Shown here piece by piece: positions 35,020 through 45,522 of a DNA stretch of 64,000 nt (positions are counted from its first letter, which is position 1; every line of letters begins with the position of its first letter). The DNA is taken from assembly GCA_030077755.1 (NCBI GenBank), contig JAQJZZ010000018.1:930001-994000 (forward strand), given 5' to 3'. The DNA is from Filosporella fistucella (Eukaryota > Ascomycota > Leotiomycetes > Helotiales). A program made the position numbers and the translations under genes. The notes beneath the pieces were generated by a model. It saw nothing but the letters and a program-made list of their open reading frames with translations, ran no database searches and was not told the DNA's origin.

Positions 35020-35209
35020 GAGTTTGGACATTCGGCCTCCAAGTTTGGGGATTATTGCTACGTCTGTGGTGCGAGATCACAAAGTTCGACTGTTTAGAAA
35101 GGGAATCAGGAGTTATATCAAAGTACGAAATACTGGGAAACGTCGCAAGACAAGTTCGAAGTCTGCCAACAAAGCAGGAGAATTATCCTTACACTCCGGA
35201 TATTATCCC

Positions 35210-35695
35210 ATGGACTTTCGACATGAGCTACGGCTTTTACAGAATATTGCTCTGGAGATCCCTGACTTTGAGCTGTGGACGACTGAGCTCTGGCGCGATA
35301 TTGAAATCGAGCCAACTCCATATTTGGTAGCATCTGCTATTTTATACTTAGGCTTCATACTCCTGGTCGCAAGGTATTATGGTATTGCGTGGTGGATAGT
35401 GTGTTTTTTACTTCAATTCGTTCCTTGGGATGAGGACTTTAGTTTCGGGTAAGTGTGCCTAGGTCTGCGGCACACTCATTTGGGGAATCGGGGCAGGGTC
35501 ATGCGGGATAGGCGTTTTGAAGATACCCAGTTCTTGTAAATTATTATGACTGAATACACATTGTTCTTTTTGGCTTACAGATTCTCCGTCTCTGCCTTTC
35601 TAGGGCTTTCTTTACCCCATGTGGTAGCATATCTACCCAGCCTTAAGGTATACGCAAACCTGAAAATTGTTCAGCAAAATCACTATGCAGGTTAA
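35210..35695 (+). CDS. Small predicted membrane protein, 117 residues, unknown
   Basis: Not recognised. Visible only after splicing: exon 35210-35448 and exon 35581-35695, with a good GTAAGT donor, a TGACTGA branch region and a GGCTTACAG acceptor. The product is MDFRHELRLLQNIALEIPDF, then hydrophobic spans PYLVASAILYLGFILLVARY and GIAWWIVCFLLQFVPW, and, after the splice, FSVSAFLGLSLPHVVAYLP. It therefore has two or three membrane segments. The chosen start is the first ATG in frame; the frame is open further upstream and overlaps the end of sec2. An alternative acceptor (GCTTTTACAG at 35234-35243) could join a more upstream exon. Two spliced exons that both stay hydrophobic argue against chance, but no family is known to me. 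Confidence 0.45.
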
Positions 35696-36197
35696 AATTC
35701 ACTAGGAATACTTCATTCATACTATGGAACATTCGAATGGAGTCAATCGATCAACATACAATATGAACATTGCACTACTCACTGAATCCTTTACCAGCTA
35801 CAGATATTTTGAACATTAAACACTAAGAATGATTTTAGATGATTGTCCCAATCCAAACAACAATCTCAGTTCCATACCGACTTAGGGAGAGACGATTGTC
35901 CCGAGGTTCACCTCTGTCTTGCTATCAAATATCAACCTTACCATCCGTCAACATGAATCGACTTGCTCTTCCATTACCACAAGAAAGTGAAATGGGCCCC
36001 AAAAGCTCAGTCATGTGATACACCTGTGCTTCCAGGGCAAGGTCACGGGTTTTCGTACTTCGGGTCGCGTCTGCCTAATGAACATCGCGACACTCCACCT
36101 TCATACCCGTCCAACCTGTATTTAAGCTCCTCAAATTCCTCGATGGGCATGTACAGATCTTTCGAGTCTAAATTAATGCTACAAAATTGCGTTGAAA
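35696..36197. other. Promoter region of DNA ligase IV gene
   Basis: About 500 bp of AT-rich DNA upstream of the lig4 start codon. No repeat or gene is seen. Confidence 0.5.
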
Positions 36198-39100
36198 ATG
36201 GCGAGTCAACGCGAACCAAACGATGAGGCGATATTTGATGAGGAGCTTCAATATAACCCTGCAAATGAGACTGAGCGAAGACAAAAGTGAGTATCTGCAT
36301 GCGAGTCCTAGGATTTAGCTCATCTCAATGCAAGATATCCAAGACTACCTCATAATCATTCCAAAACACTCCCATTTCATGATCTCTTAGGCTCACTCTT
36401 TAATCCTTTGAATGACCTCAAAAAGCACCCAACAGGTCCCAAGGTGGCAAGAGCGAAGAAAGGGCGAAATGGACAGCAAGCTATAACACCTCATCAGCAG
36501 CGACGGAATGTTATCGAAAGATTCATCTCGAGATGGAGAAAGGAAGTCGGAAACGACTTTTACCCCGCCCTGCGACTTATCTTGCCCGATAAAGATCGTG
36601 ACCGGGCAATGTATGGTCTCAAGGAGAAAGCCATAGGCAAGCTTATAGTGAAAGTGTTGAAGATCAATCCAAAGTCCGAGGACGGGGAAAGTCTTCTCAA
36701 TTGGAAGCTTCCTGGACAGTCAGTAGCAGCCAGAATGGCGGGTGACTTTCCCGGAAGATGCTATGAGGTACTGTCAAAACGGGCAATGAGAACCGAATTT
36801 GGCGAGATGCGTATCGCAGAAGTCAATGCTCAACTCGACAAGCTATCCACTGTCTCGAAAGAAGAGGACCAATTGCCTATCTTTGAGGATTTCTATAATC
36901 GGATGAACGCGAGCGAGCTGCTTTGGCTTATACGAATCATCTTACGACAGACGAAGGTGGGAGCGTCGGAAAAAACAATTTTGGAAGTAAGTAATACATC
37001 TTCGAAATTCACCGGGGTGCTAATCTGGGCAGATCTGGCACGAAGATGGTGAAGCATTGTTCAACGTAACTTCAAGCTTACGCCGAGTGTGTTGGGATCT
37101 ATGGGACCCCGACATTTCTTTGACAGAGGGAGATAGAGGCGTCTGTCTCATGTCATGTTTTCAACCTCAACTCGCCCAATTTCAGAAGCACTCCTTCGAC
37201 AAAATGATTGCTAAGCTGGGTTGCACCAGTGCCGAGCCAGATTTCTGGATTGAGGAAAAGCTGGATGGTGAGAGGATGCAACTCCATATGATGGAGGATG
37301 AAGGTGTCCGGAAGTTTGGATACTGGTCCAGAAATGGCAAAGACTATACCTACCTTTATGGTGAAAGGATAGATGATGATACTTCCTCCTTGACACGCTT
37401 TTTCAAAGCTGCTTTTGATCCAAAAGTCAGAAATATCGTCCTCGATGGCGAAATGATCACCTGGGATCCAGTCACAGATTCGATGGTTGGTTTCGGGTCA
37501 CTAAAAACTGCGGCCTTATCCGAAGGACGGAATCCTTTCAGTGAGACTGGTCACCGGCCTATGTTCCGAGTGTTTGATTGTGTGTATTTGAACGACACAG
37601 ATTTAACACAATTCATATTGCGGGATAGACGGAAGGCTTTGGAAAAGTCTGTTACCAGTGTTCATCGTCGTATCGAGATCCACGAGTATATAGTCGCCAC
37701 GAAGACTGAAGAGGTTGAAACTGAGCTACGCAAAGTGATTGCAGATGCCGGAGAAGGTCTGGTATTGAAGAATCCTCGATCTGCGTACCAACTAAATAGT
37801 CGAAATGACGATTGGATGAAGGTCAAGCCGGAGTATATGGAAGAATTTGGAGAATCTCTCGACTGTGTCATTGTTGGTGGTTATTACGGTCAAGGTCACA
37901 GGGGAGGCATGCTTGCTTCATTCTTGTGTGGCCTGAGAGTTGATAAGAATGAGATAGATGCTGGTAAGAACCCTCATTATCTGTACAATGTCCTCTAACA
38001 TCTCATCAGGAGCAAATCCAATGAAGTGCTACTCGTTCTTCAAGGTTGGAGGTGGCTTTAGAGCAAACGATTACGCTCTTATTAAAGAGAAAACCAATGG
38101 AAAGTGGATGAAGTGGGATCGGAAGCGTCCACCGACAGAATACATACAACTAGGAGGTGATAAGCAACAACACGAAAGACCCGATGAGTGGATCAAGCCT
38201 TGCGACTCTGTTGTAGTCGAAGTCAAAGCCGCCTCCGTAGGAGCATCAGATCAATTCGCCACAAAATTTACGCTACGATTTCCACGGTTCAAAAAAATAC
38301 GAACAGATAAGGTTTGGAAAGATGCACTTTCGGCAGAGGAATTCGTGGAATTGAAGATCAAAGCTGAATCGGAATCGAAGAAAAAGGCTCTTAAAGTCGA
38401 TTCTGGGCGAAAAGTCACGAAACGTTTAAAGAAGGAATTGATAATCGCTGGCAACGATTCGAAGATGAAGGAGAAATACGCAGGACCGGAAACCAAATTG
38501 TTCGCTGGCATCACATTTTGTGTGATGAGAGAGATGGTACAGCCCAAGAGACAAAGTAAAGCCGAAATTGAGCAAATCATCAAGAGCAATGGAGGTTCCA
38601 TTTCTCAATCTCCGGCTGGCGAAGACGTTATCTGTGTAAGCGACAAGAAAGTCGTAAAGGTAGCTTCTCTGATCAAGTCGGGACACACGAATGTGGTGAA
38701 GCCAGCATGGATATTAGATGCAGTGAAGCAAGCAGAGATTGATGGACCAGCGAGACAGAGGCTCTTGGTGCCATTCGAGCCTGGCCATATGTTTCATATG
38801 CTTGATGAGATGAGACCGGGTTTCGAATCAAACATCGATGAATACGGAGATAGCTACGCACGGGACGTGACGGTAGAAGATCTCAAACGTATCACGGATG
38901 ATATGATCCATCCCAAATACGGCACGTTTTCTCGCAGAGACTTCCTCTCTCAGCTAGAAGAACGCGGCAAGGGACTAGGAGAAATGACCGGATCTATGTT
39001 CAGCAGATGTGTTGTTCGATTCAAGTCAAAAGACAACACCGATTTTAGGATATTGAAAAATCAATTCCTCTTCGCTGGGGGCATGGTAGCAGAGACTGAT

Positions 39101-39274
39101 GAGGATGAGCAAATCACGCATTTTGTGCTCGGAGAAGGGGAGACAGTGGGTGGGATAAGAGAGATGATTTCAAGGTCTGGGAGGAAAGTGCCGAGGATTG
39201 TGAGCATGAAGTGGTTGAGTGAGAGCTGGGAGGAGAAAACTGTGTTGGATGAGGAGAGGTATATTGTTTCTTAG
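36198..39274 (+). CDS. lig4: DNA ligase IV (non-homologous end joining)
   Basis: ATP-dependent ligase that seals double-strand breaks with Xrcc4/Lif1. Four exons (36198-36286, 36335-36986, 37033-37963, 38010-39274) join to 978 residues. Order: N-terminal DNA-binding domain (about 30-245), then the nucleotidyltransferase domain with the adenylated Lys323 in EEKLDGERMQLH. The other ligase motifs follow (FGYWSRNGKDYTYLYG, ILDGEMI-type VLDGEMITWDP, FRVFDCVYL, EGLVLKNPRSAY, and WMKVKPEYMEEFGE). A fold with GGYYGQGHRGG is ligase IV specific. Two C-terminal BRCT domains lie at about 718-805 (ending near KPAWILDAVKQ) and about 884-978 (KWLSESWEEKT), with the Lif1-binding linker between them. Length is normal for filamentous fungi. 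All key residues are present, so end joining should be functional. Confidence 0.97.
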
Positions 39275-41508
39275 CATGTGAAAAATCATCAGTGGACAAT
39301 AAAGCTAAGCATGCTATGAATGATTATGACTTTTGTGACGAAGCTTTGCAAGGCTTTTGATAAGTGATCAGGGATTCAGTTGAATTATTGGGACCAGGAC
39401 TCCGTGACAAAAGAGGACATTTGACCATTGCAGCACTCCCTTTGTAGTTGACTAGATATCCGTGAAACCAGTCTTGTGATTGTACTTCCTGTTGTCCTTA
39501 GAAAAGCGATGGCGATTTCATGAGTACTTCGGCTAGGTAGTAGCCGCAGAATCAAAACCCCGTGATTACCTGTCACGGAATCGTAGAATTCAGATACTCG
39601 TATATTGTGGGAAAAGCTCTGTCAACGTTGAATTAGGGGTTGTGGTTGATCATTCCGATAAGCTTCTGGCAAGTGATATTGATTGTGCAACTAATGAGCT
39701 ACATATTCCAAGCGTGCCAAATATTCTCGGGTGATACGGAAAATGCGGCGTCGTAACAAAACGGATGAAAGCCCACAAGCAAGCGTGGAAGTATCAAGGT
39801 AGGTACATTGCCATACCTAGGCAATGTGCATTCAGTCTGGTGGTTATGATCAACTTTGATCCGGAAAACATTGTAGCACCTGGTACCATGATCTTGTGCT
39901 TTCAATATAGATACCGATATCCCGAGACAAGCATTAGAGTTTCCATTACTCATGTTGGTACAAACAACATGCCATCCTGACATTCCACATCACTTGAATG
40001 GTTTATCATTACCAACACGTGAATATCACCTGCTGAGGTAGGTAGGAGATACCTCCTCGAATCTTGGCTTCATCAGGCATCTGCAGCCTGATATACGGAA
40101 CACTTCCAAGCGATCCACTTCAGTACTCATACCCAATCGCTACAAAAGGATTAATATATCAGTCCACGTGAACACTTTCTAGAACCTTGAAATCCGGGGA
40201 ATGCTCAGCAAAACCGTCATATGGCTCGCATCAATGGAAAAACACCCCAAACCCCGGTTTAGGTTGGAAGATCTGACATGTCACTGATAAGGAGGACATC
40301 AAAATGGCGACCTGCAGTATGCAGGAGGGGAAAATCGACGATCTCATCTCATCTCTCATCAAACCGAAGGGTGTGGTTGAGACAACACGTGATGTTACTT
40401 CTGACGGAACGTGGATGCGGTACGAACATCCCAAGTCTTTTTTGGGGGTTTTGGGCAGCAAATGCTCTGACAAAACAGCCATCGGTTCGACCGGCTATCT
40501 CGCGTCGCCTTTTATCGCTTTCGGCACGCAGAATCATCCACGGCCAGTCGATCCCGGGTCGTAATTCATCCAAGCTGAATCCCGCGACATCCCACCTGCA
40601 CTTTGCACCCACATCATGTTGAGAAGTTGAGAGGCTCGAGAGGTTCTGTTTGACTGAGCTGCTGGACTAATGTAGTGTAAAGTCAAAATTATAATTGTCG
40701 CGACGGACATGATTTAGCGGCGGCTAGGCTTGCTTCTCCACAATCTTTATATTGGGATCGAGGTAGTGTACCGATCACGGAGCGTGTTGAGTTGCCTCCT
40801 TGGGCAAGGTAATGCGGCTATCCATATTGTAGTTTTTGAAATTTTCATTCGACTGATGGCAAGGGTTGAAGGGGAGTTTGCGAGTCTGCATAGAGCGTAC
40901 GATTACGGCGGTGAGGACTGCATGTCGACGTGTTCGAGATGGAAAAAAAAATTGCAACCCAATGTTCCGGGCGCAAAGAAGAAATGAAGTGAAGTACCGA
41001 TGGAGTACCGAGGATAATTCTCTCTTGTCGGTGTGGAGTTGCCTGATTAGAGAAGGAAAAATACGGAGAGCATAATCTTCCAGGTCTTCATTCGGCCAGA
41101 ATAGGACGGATACCGTTGGTTGGTGGTTGGGGGACTTGGCCGAAAATACTAATATGGCATTAATTATTTAGTAGAAGGAACACTTTCCTTAGAGGGCTTC
41201 TTTTAAAGAAATTGAGAAATTCATTTTTTTTTTATCATGAAACCAATAACCTGAGATAAAAGTGCTATGAAGTAGAAATCGAACAGATTACAATATCTTA
41301 TAGTTTTGAACAATACAACTCTGGGTTGAACACTCTAACCATTCAAAATCTTCACTCAACATATATGATAGTTAAAGAAGGTAGAGCATTATTCAAATGC
41401 ATTTGATTGATAGAAAGCAAGCTTATGTATATATTTCCTTCGCCCGTCAGGACCCGGACACAGACAGTAAACAGAACCAACCACAAACCCCCACTGCTCT
41501 CGAGATGC

Positions 41509-41876
41509 CTATAGCCCGATAGCATCTACTGATACACTGTAACCGGTTTTCCAATTGCAAGGCGACCCATTATTGAGATAAGCCTGGACGTCGCGGGTGT
41601 AGCTTTGGTGTGTTTCGCAGTTCCAATCCAAAGACTTCGAATACGGTTCTTTGTATGGTCCCCTCCGTAGGCAGAATACGGTACCACAACTCGAGTCCAC
41701 TGATCATAGGTACACTACATCCATTGATTGCCAAAATTATCGATGGCTTAGTTTATTTGTCCACAAGGACTAGTCGAGGCAACTGAGCCCACGACTGTGA
41801 CGTAGTACCAGAACGAGGGTGTCCATTGGTTTACAGCGGGTAAGAGCAGGACGAGAGCGGGAGTAGCGAAAGATAT
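41509..41876 (-). pseudogene. Possible decayed gene for a small Cys-containing secreted protein
   Basis: On the minus strand, 41876 downward encodes a hydrophobic leader-like stretch (SFATPALVLLLPAV) followed by NQWTPSFWYYVTVVGSVAST. A candidate intron then leads into DSSCGTVFCLRRGPYKEP and NNGSPCNWKTGYSVSVDAIGL, ending at 41509. The downstream part has four cysteines. However, the leader has no ATG: the codon at its start is ATA at 41876-41874, and an in-frame stop lies seven codons further up. The splice donor (GTGGAC) is weak. It may be a mutated gene, a chance frame, or the end of an unrecognised multi-exon gene. Confidence 0.2.
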
Positions 41877-43622
41877 CGTGTGTTTGAATCACGATTTTAG
41901 GTTTAATATACGTAGTAGGTTATTGTAAGTAAAGAAGATCTAGGATCCTTTACACAAGGCAGAATACCCAAACTGTAGGTAGATTTTCAGATGGCAGCTG
42001 GCTTGTAGTATCATTTCCTTCTTACTCTACGAAATGCGAGATCTTGACTCACTTATTAGAGTAGTATACTATTTGTTTTCCCACATGTTAAGTTCGCATT
42101 TGTATAATTTTTATACTACAATAAGGTCTTTCCTTTGCAATAATAAAGAGGCTAATAGTAAAACGCTTTTTAGTAGCCAAGAATGACTTGCCTTATCGGT
42201 CCCGAGTCCCGCGACGCAAATCAAGCCTCGATGACTGGATGCACATCATAACCTAAAAGGCATTGAAATTCTAAATGGCTGCAGCGGGGCACAGCATGAA
42301 CATGAGTAGGTAATGCGTCTTGTTCATTGCTTTTGAGATTGTGACTCCTGGAGTTCTGCACTGATCTGGCCGTTGGAAGGGGTCGTGGATGAGTTCTTCG
42401 TCACTTTGAACTCTATACTCCACTCTGAGGTTTTCCCAGAAAGAGGGGTCCTTTTCAATCCACAGAGAAATCAAGGATGACGAAAAGTCAAATCCCCCAC
42501 CGTGTCATGATCATTTTGGTCGATGAGGGTATTCGGTCAAGGGATGTTCGTATCGTATTTGTTTGGGAGTGCGAACGACGGTGACAAAGAAGAGTGGGAG
42601 GCAGGGTGTCAAAGGAGAGAAAGAGAGACATTGGCTGAGACTCGGGTCAGCCCAGGTGGGTGTAACTATTACCTCGTTACTGCTGCATAGTGGTAATGTT
42701 TCAATGCAGGAATGTACAACACAACTGCGGGATGCACCGAGGAGTCGAAGAGAAGATACTTAAACTTGAGTTGATCTGTTTCAAGTTATCATTTCGTTTA
42801 TGTGTTAGTTACATGTTCCTACCATCTTACCTTCCTCTAGCAGACAGCGTCCGGGACAAGTACTAAGACGGACAATATGGGGGTACCAATACTTTTGCTT
42901 GACCTTCTTCTTGGGGGTTTTATTCAATGGCAATTGTGCCGCATAGTCAAGTTGCTCGATATGCGGCGGAGGCAAGTAGTGAAGGAATAGAGAAGGCTAA
43001 GGCGGCAGGTCTAGTCATATAGAGATGATCTTGACCTTATCCTTATATTGTCGTAAAGCAAATGGGTGTGATTGCACACCTCGGTATCTGACTGTAGCCT
43101 CTTTGTGTGCGTAGTCATCCATAGGCAGAATAGAAGAGCAATAATTAATCCGCCTTAGGTTGACTTCCTTCGTGCTGCCTTGCCCTATTATCTCATTATT
43201 ATCGTTACATTATTTGCCTCACACTTTTGCCTCTATGCCCTCCTTACTCGTAGTCACACTCACAGTCACACTCACCTTCACCGGGCCAGGCTGGCTGCTT
43301 GCTCGTGTGTGCCCATACTCGTAGTGTAAGCCCATGCCCACGCCCATGTCCCAGTCCCAATTCTAGATTTGGACCGGCGGGCCAGCGACACAAGCACAAG
43401 CAAGCCCCCTGCGGCCAACAAGACCCTTTGGTCTTATCAGTGCACTTCCGCCCAACCCTCAACCCTCGCTGCTGTTAATCCGTATGTAAGGCTACGCATT
43501 CGATAACTGCCAAGCCCTCCCACCCTCAATCACTCACCCTCCATTTCAGCTTACATACAAGTCCTGACAACCATTTCTTGATCTCGTACAACCACGTCCC
43601 TCCATCCCCTTTCCATAAACAA

Positions 43623-43760
43623 ATGTATGCCGTGTCATCAACTCTGACTTCCTCTCCAAAACATCACGCAACAACTCTATCAACATTGAAATCCCTATCA
43701 TTCACACATAGCACCCGTCTCCAGAGGATCTGCCGACGGCACATGTCATCTCTCAAGTAA
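43623..43760 (+). other. Upstream open reading frame in probable leader
   Basis: A 45-codon ATG-to-TAA frame (starting MYAVSSTLTSSPK) within the pyrimidine-rich region 270-410 bp before the start of the 497-residue protein. If the leader is transcribed from about 43.5 kb, ribosomes would meet it first. No conservation can be judged here. Confidence 0.25.
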
Positions 43761-44028
43761 TTGTTGCCAGCCTGACATGCCTTCACGATCTCATCAGCAC
43801 GACCTTTGTTTAGAATTGCTACTTACTGCTCGAGTAACCTTCCGATAAGGCTACAACGGGCTTTATACCTCTTCTTCTCTAGAAGACTCTCAAATACTTG
43901 TTCTTCAACAACTCCCGGGATCGAAGTCCCAAAATTCCTGGTTGCCGTTTCTATCAAGTAATAGGTTGGTCGGCTTCTGCCGTAGCCCTTTCCGGCAGCA
44001 CGCGACTCCCATACAGAGTTCAGTGACG

Positions 44029-45522
44029 ATGTTACAACCCAGGAGTTTCCTCTTCACTCGTTCATACTCTTCCAGTGCCAAAGACAACATCAAATATGAA
44101 CGGCCGGTGGAAAAGCGAAGAACCGGGTCCCCAGCCAAGCAGGATACAAAGCTCATGTCTTCAACTACAACGACCACTTCACTCTCCTCGATCGGCTCCG
44201 ATTCAAGACCAACGACACCCTCCTCCCCTGTGGTAATTCCTGTGCGAGGAAGCCACGAATCTGCTCACGAGAGAAAAAGAATACAAGGGCAGAAGGAAGG
44301 ACACACTGGACGCCGTGGCTCCGAACGTGCAGACCGGAGAGCGCGAGCGGTCCATTCACCAGATGCTATACCTCCGTCGGTCGCTGCTCTCTTGGCAATC
44401 ACGGCAATACCTCAGAGAAATTCGAGGAGTCGAAAGAACTCTACAAACGGAGCAAGTCATAGGTTGACAGTGGATGCGATACTTCAACACGACGATGTGT
44501 CCGAAAAAGAGTTCGGTTTATCGTTAGGAAAGAGCCCGTTGGACCTTCTACTCAGTCCTCCAGACGAGGATGATGAGATTACTGAAAGTGAGAACGGACG
44601 TGAATCGATTATGTCCGGAAGAACTATGTCGAGCGAATCCATGCCGTCGCTGGACGACGAATCGATTGGTGATGCATCTCCTTCCTTGGGATCTTTGGTC
44701 ACTCCCAACTCTGTTTACAGTCCTCGTGGCAAGAGATCTCCGAGGAGGATGCAGTCACTGGTAACGCCGCTACAAAATTCCGTTGAAAACCATCCTCTTA
44801 ATGGAGAAGAGTTAGATGTGGAGGAGCTGGATTTCAGAGTCTTCCAAAAGCTCACTCCATCCCACCAGAATGAGCCCAGCCCGGAGATCGAAATTGAATC
44901 ACCTCGACGGAAATCCGCCTTTAAATCGAATCTTACCGCATCACTACGTGCTTTAAGATCCGCTGCAAAATCATTTTCTTCCCTAACTACACCGATGATT
45001 CCTCCAGATGATTTTCTCACCAGATCAATCATATCGATCGATCCACAGGTACCATTCACTGATGAGCGAATGCCACCCCGCCTTGAAGATACTCCGACCC
45101 CGGCTCTCCGAAGATACCTCAATCCTACGACAAATGCGCCAATAGAAGCACATGTACCGTCCTCATTATCACAGACCACAACCTCAAAATGTACAGCTTC
45201 AATACAAATGCAAACGTACAAGATTTCACGCTCAGCCAAAGGCACGACACCAACGGTCATCAGTCGGCGCACACAACCTACATCAGAGGAAGCTTTTGCC
45301 GAGGTTGCTGCTGGACCAGTTGCTCGACAGAGGGATATGCGGGAGAACAGCGATTTCATCCGGGTTGCAGTCATGGAAATGTTGATGCGCAAACGGGGGA
45401 AGTTGGATGATCATAAGCCTGGCAGGGCGAAATGGGCATTGCCACCGAGAAAGCCACCGACGAAACCGTACGAAATCTCAGAGAACGGAGTTCCAGTGCG
45501 ATGGATTGCCATTACCCACTGA
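44029..45522 (+). CDS. Conserved disordered fungal protein, 497 residues
   Basis: Function unknown to me; the ending RENSDFIRVAVMEMLMRKRGK through PVRWIAITH is a block I recall as conserved in filamentous ascomycetes, although I cannot name the family. Single exon. The first ATG in frame is 44029 (MLQPRSFLFTRSYSSSAKDN), whose Arg/Ser/Phe-rich start could be a mitochondrial targeting sequence; an alternative start is Met at 44155. The middle is long, low-complexity and Ser/Pro/Glu-rich, with many S-P sites (GSDSRPTTPSSP, NSVYSPRGKRSPRR). Short ordered islands are PPSVAALLAITAIPQRN and FGLSLGKSPLDLLLSPP. Open frame upstream of 44029 has no ATG. The gene is flanked by large intergenic regions. 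Confidence 0.75.
   Translation: MLQPRSFLFTRSYSSSAKDNIKYERPVEKRRTGSPAKQDTKLMSSTTTTTSLSSIGSDSRPTTPSSPVVIPVRGSHESAHERKRIQGQKEGHTGRRGSERADRRARAVHSPDAIPPSVAALLAITAIPQRNSRSRKNSTNGASHRLTVDAILQHDDVSEKEFGLSLGKSPLDLLLSPPDEDDEITESENGRESIMSGRTMSSESMPSLDDESIGDASPSLGSLVTPNSVYSPRGKRSPRRMQSLVTPLQNSVENHPLNGEELDVEELDFRVFQKLTPSHQNEPSPEIEIESPRRKSAFKSNLTASLRALRSAAKSFSSLTTPMIPPDDFLTRSIISIDPQVPFTDERMPPRLEDTPTPALRRYLNPTTNAPIEAHVPSSLSQTTTSKCTASIQMQTYKISRSAKGTTPTVISRRTQPTSEEAFAEVAAGPVARQRDMRENSDFIRVAVMEMLMRKRGKLDDHKPGRAKWALPPRKPPTKPYEISENGVPVRWIAITH

Larger units (their letters stand above)
39275..44028. other. 4.75-kb gene-poor region
   Basis: The longest stretch in the window without a supported gene. A G/C-richer island (about 40.2-40.7 kb) has overlapping frames on both strands, none convincing. 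A possible decayed small secreted-protein gene lies at 41509-41876. Near 43.25-43.4 kb are short CACTCAC and GCCCATG iterations. From about 43.5 kb the sequence becomes pyrimidine-rich and is probably the leader of the next gene; it contains a 45-codon upstream frame (43623-43760). Confidence 0.55.

Noticed and set aside
40231..40622. Overlapping open frames of 83-114 codons on both strands
   Set aside because: Three frames are open at once in a G/C-richer patch. None has a domain, signal peptide or good splice partner, so this looks like composition.
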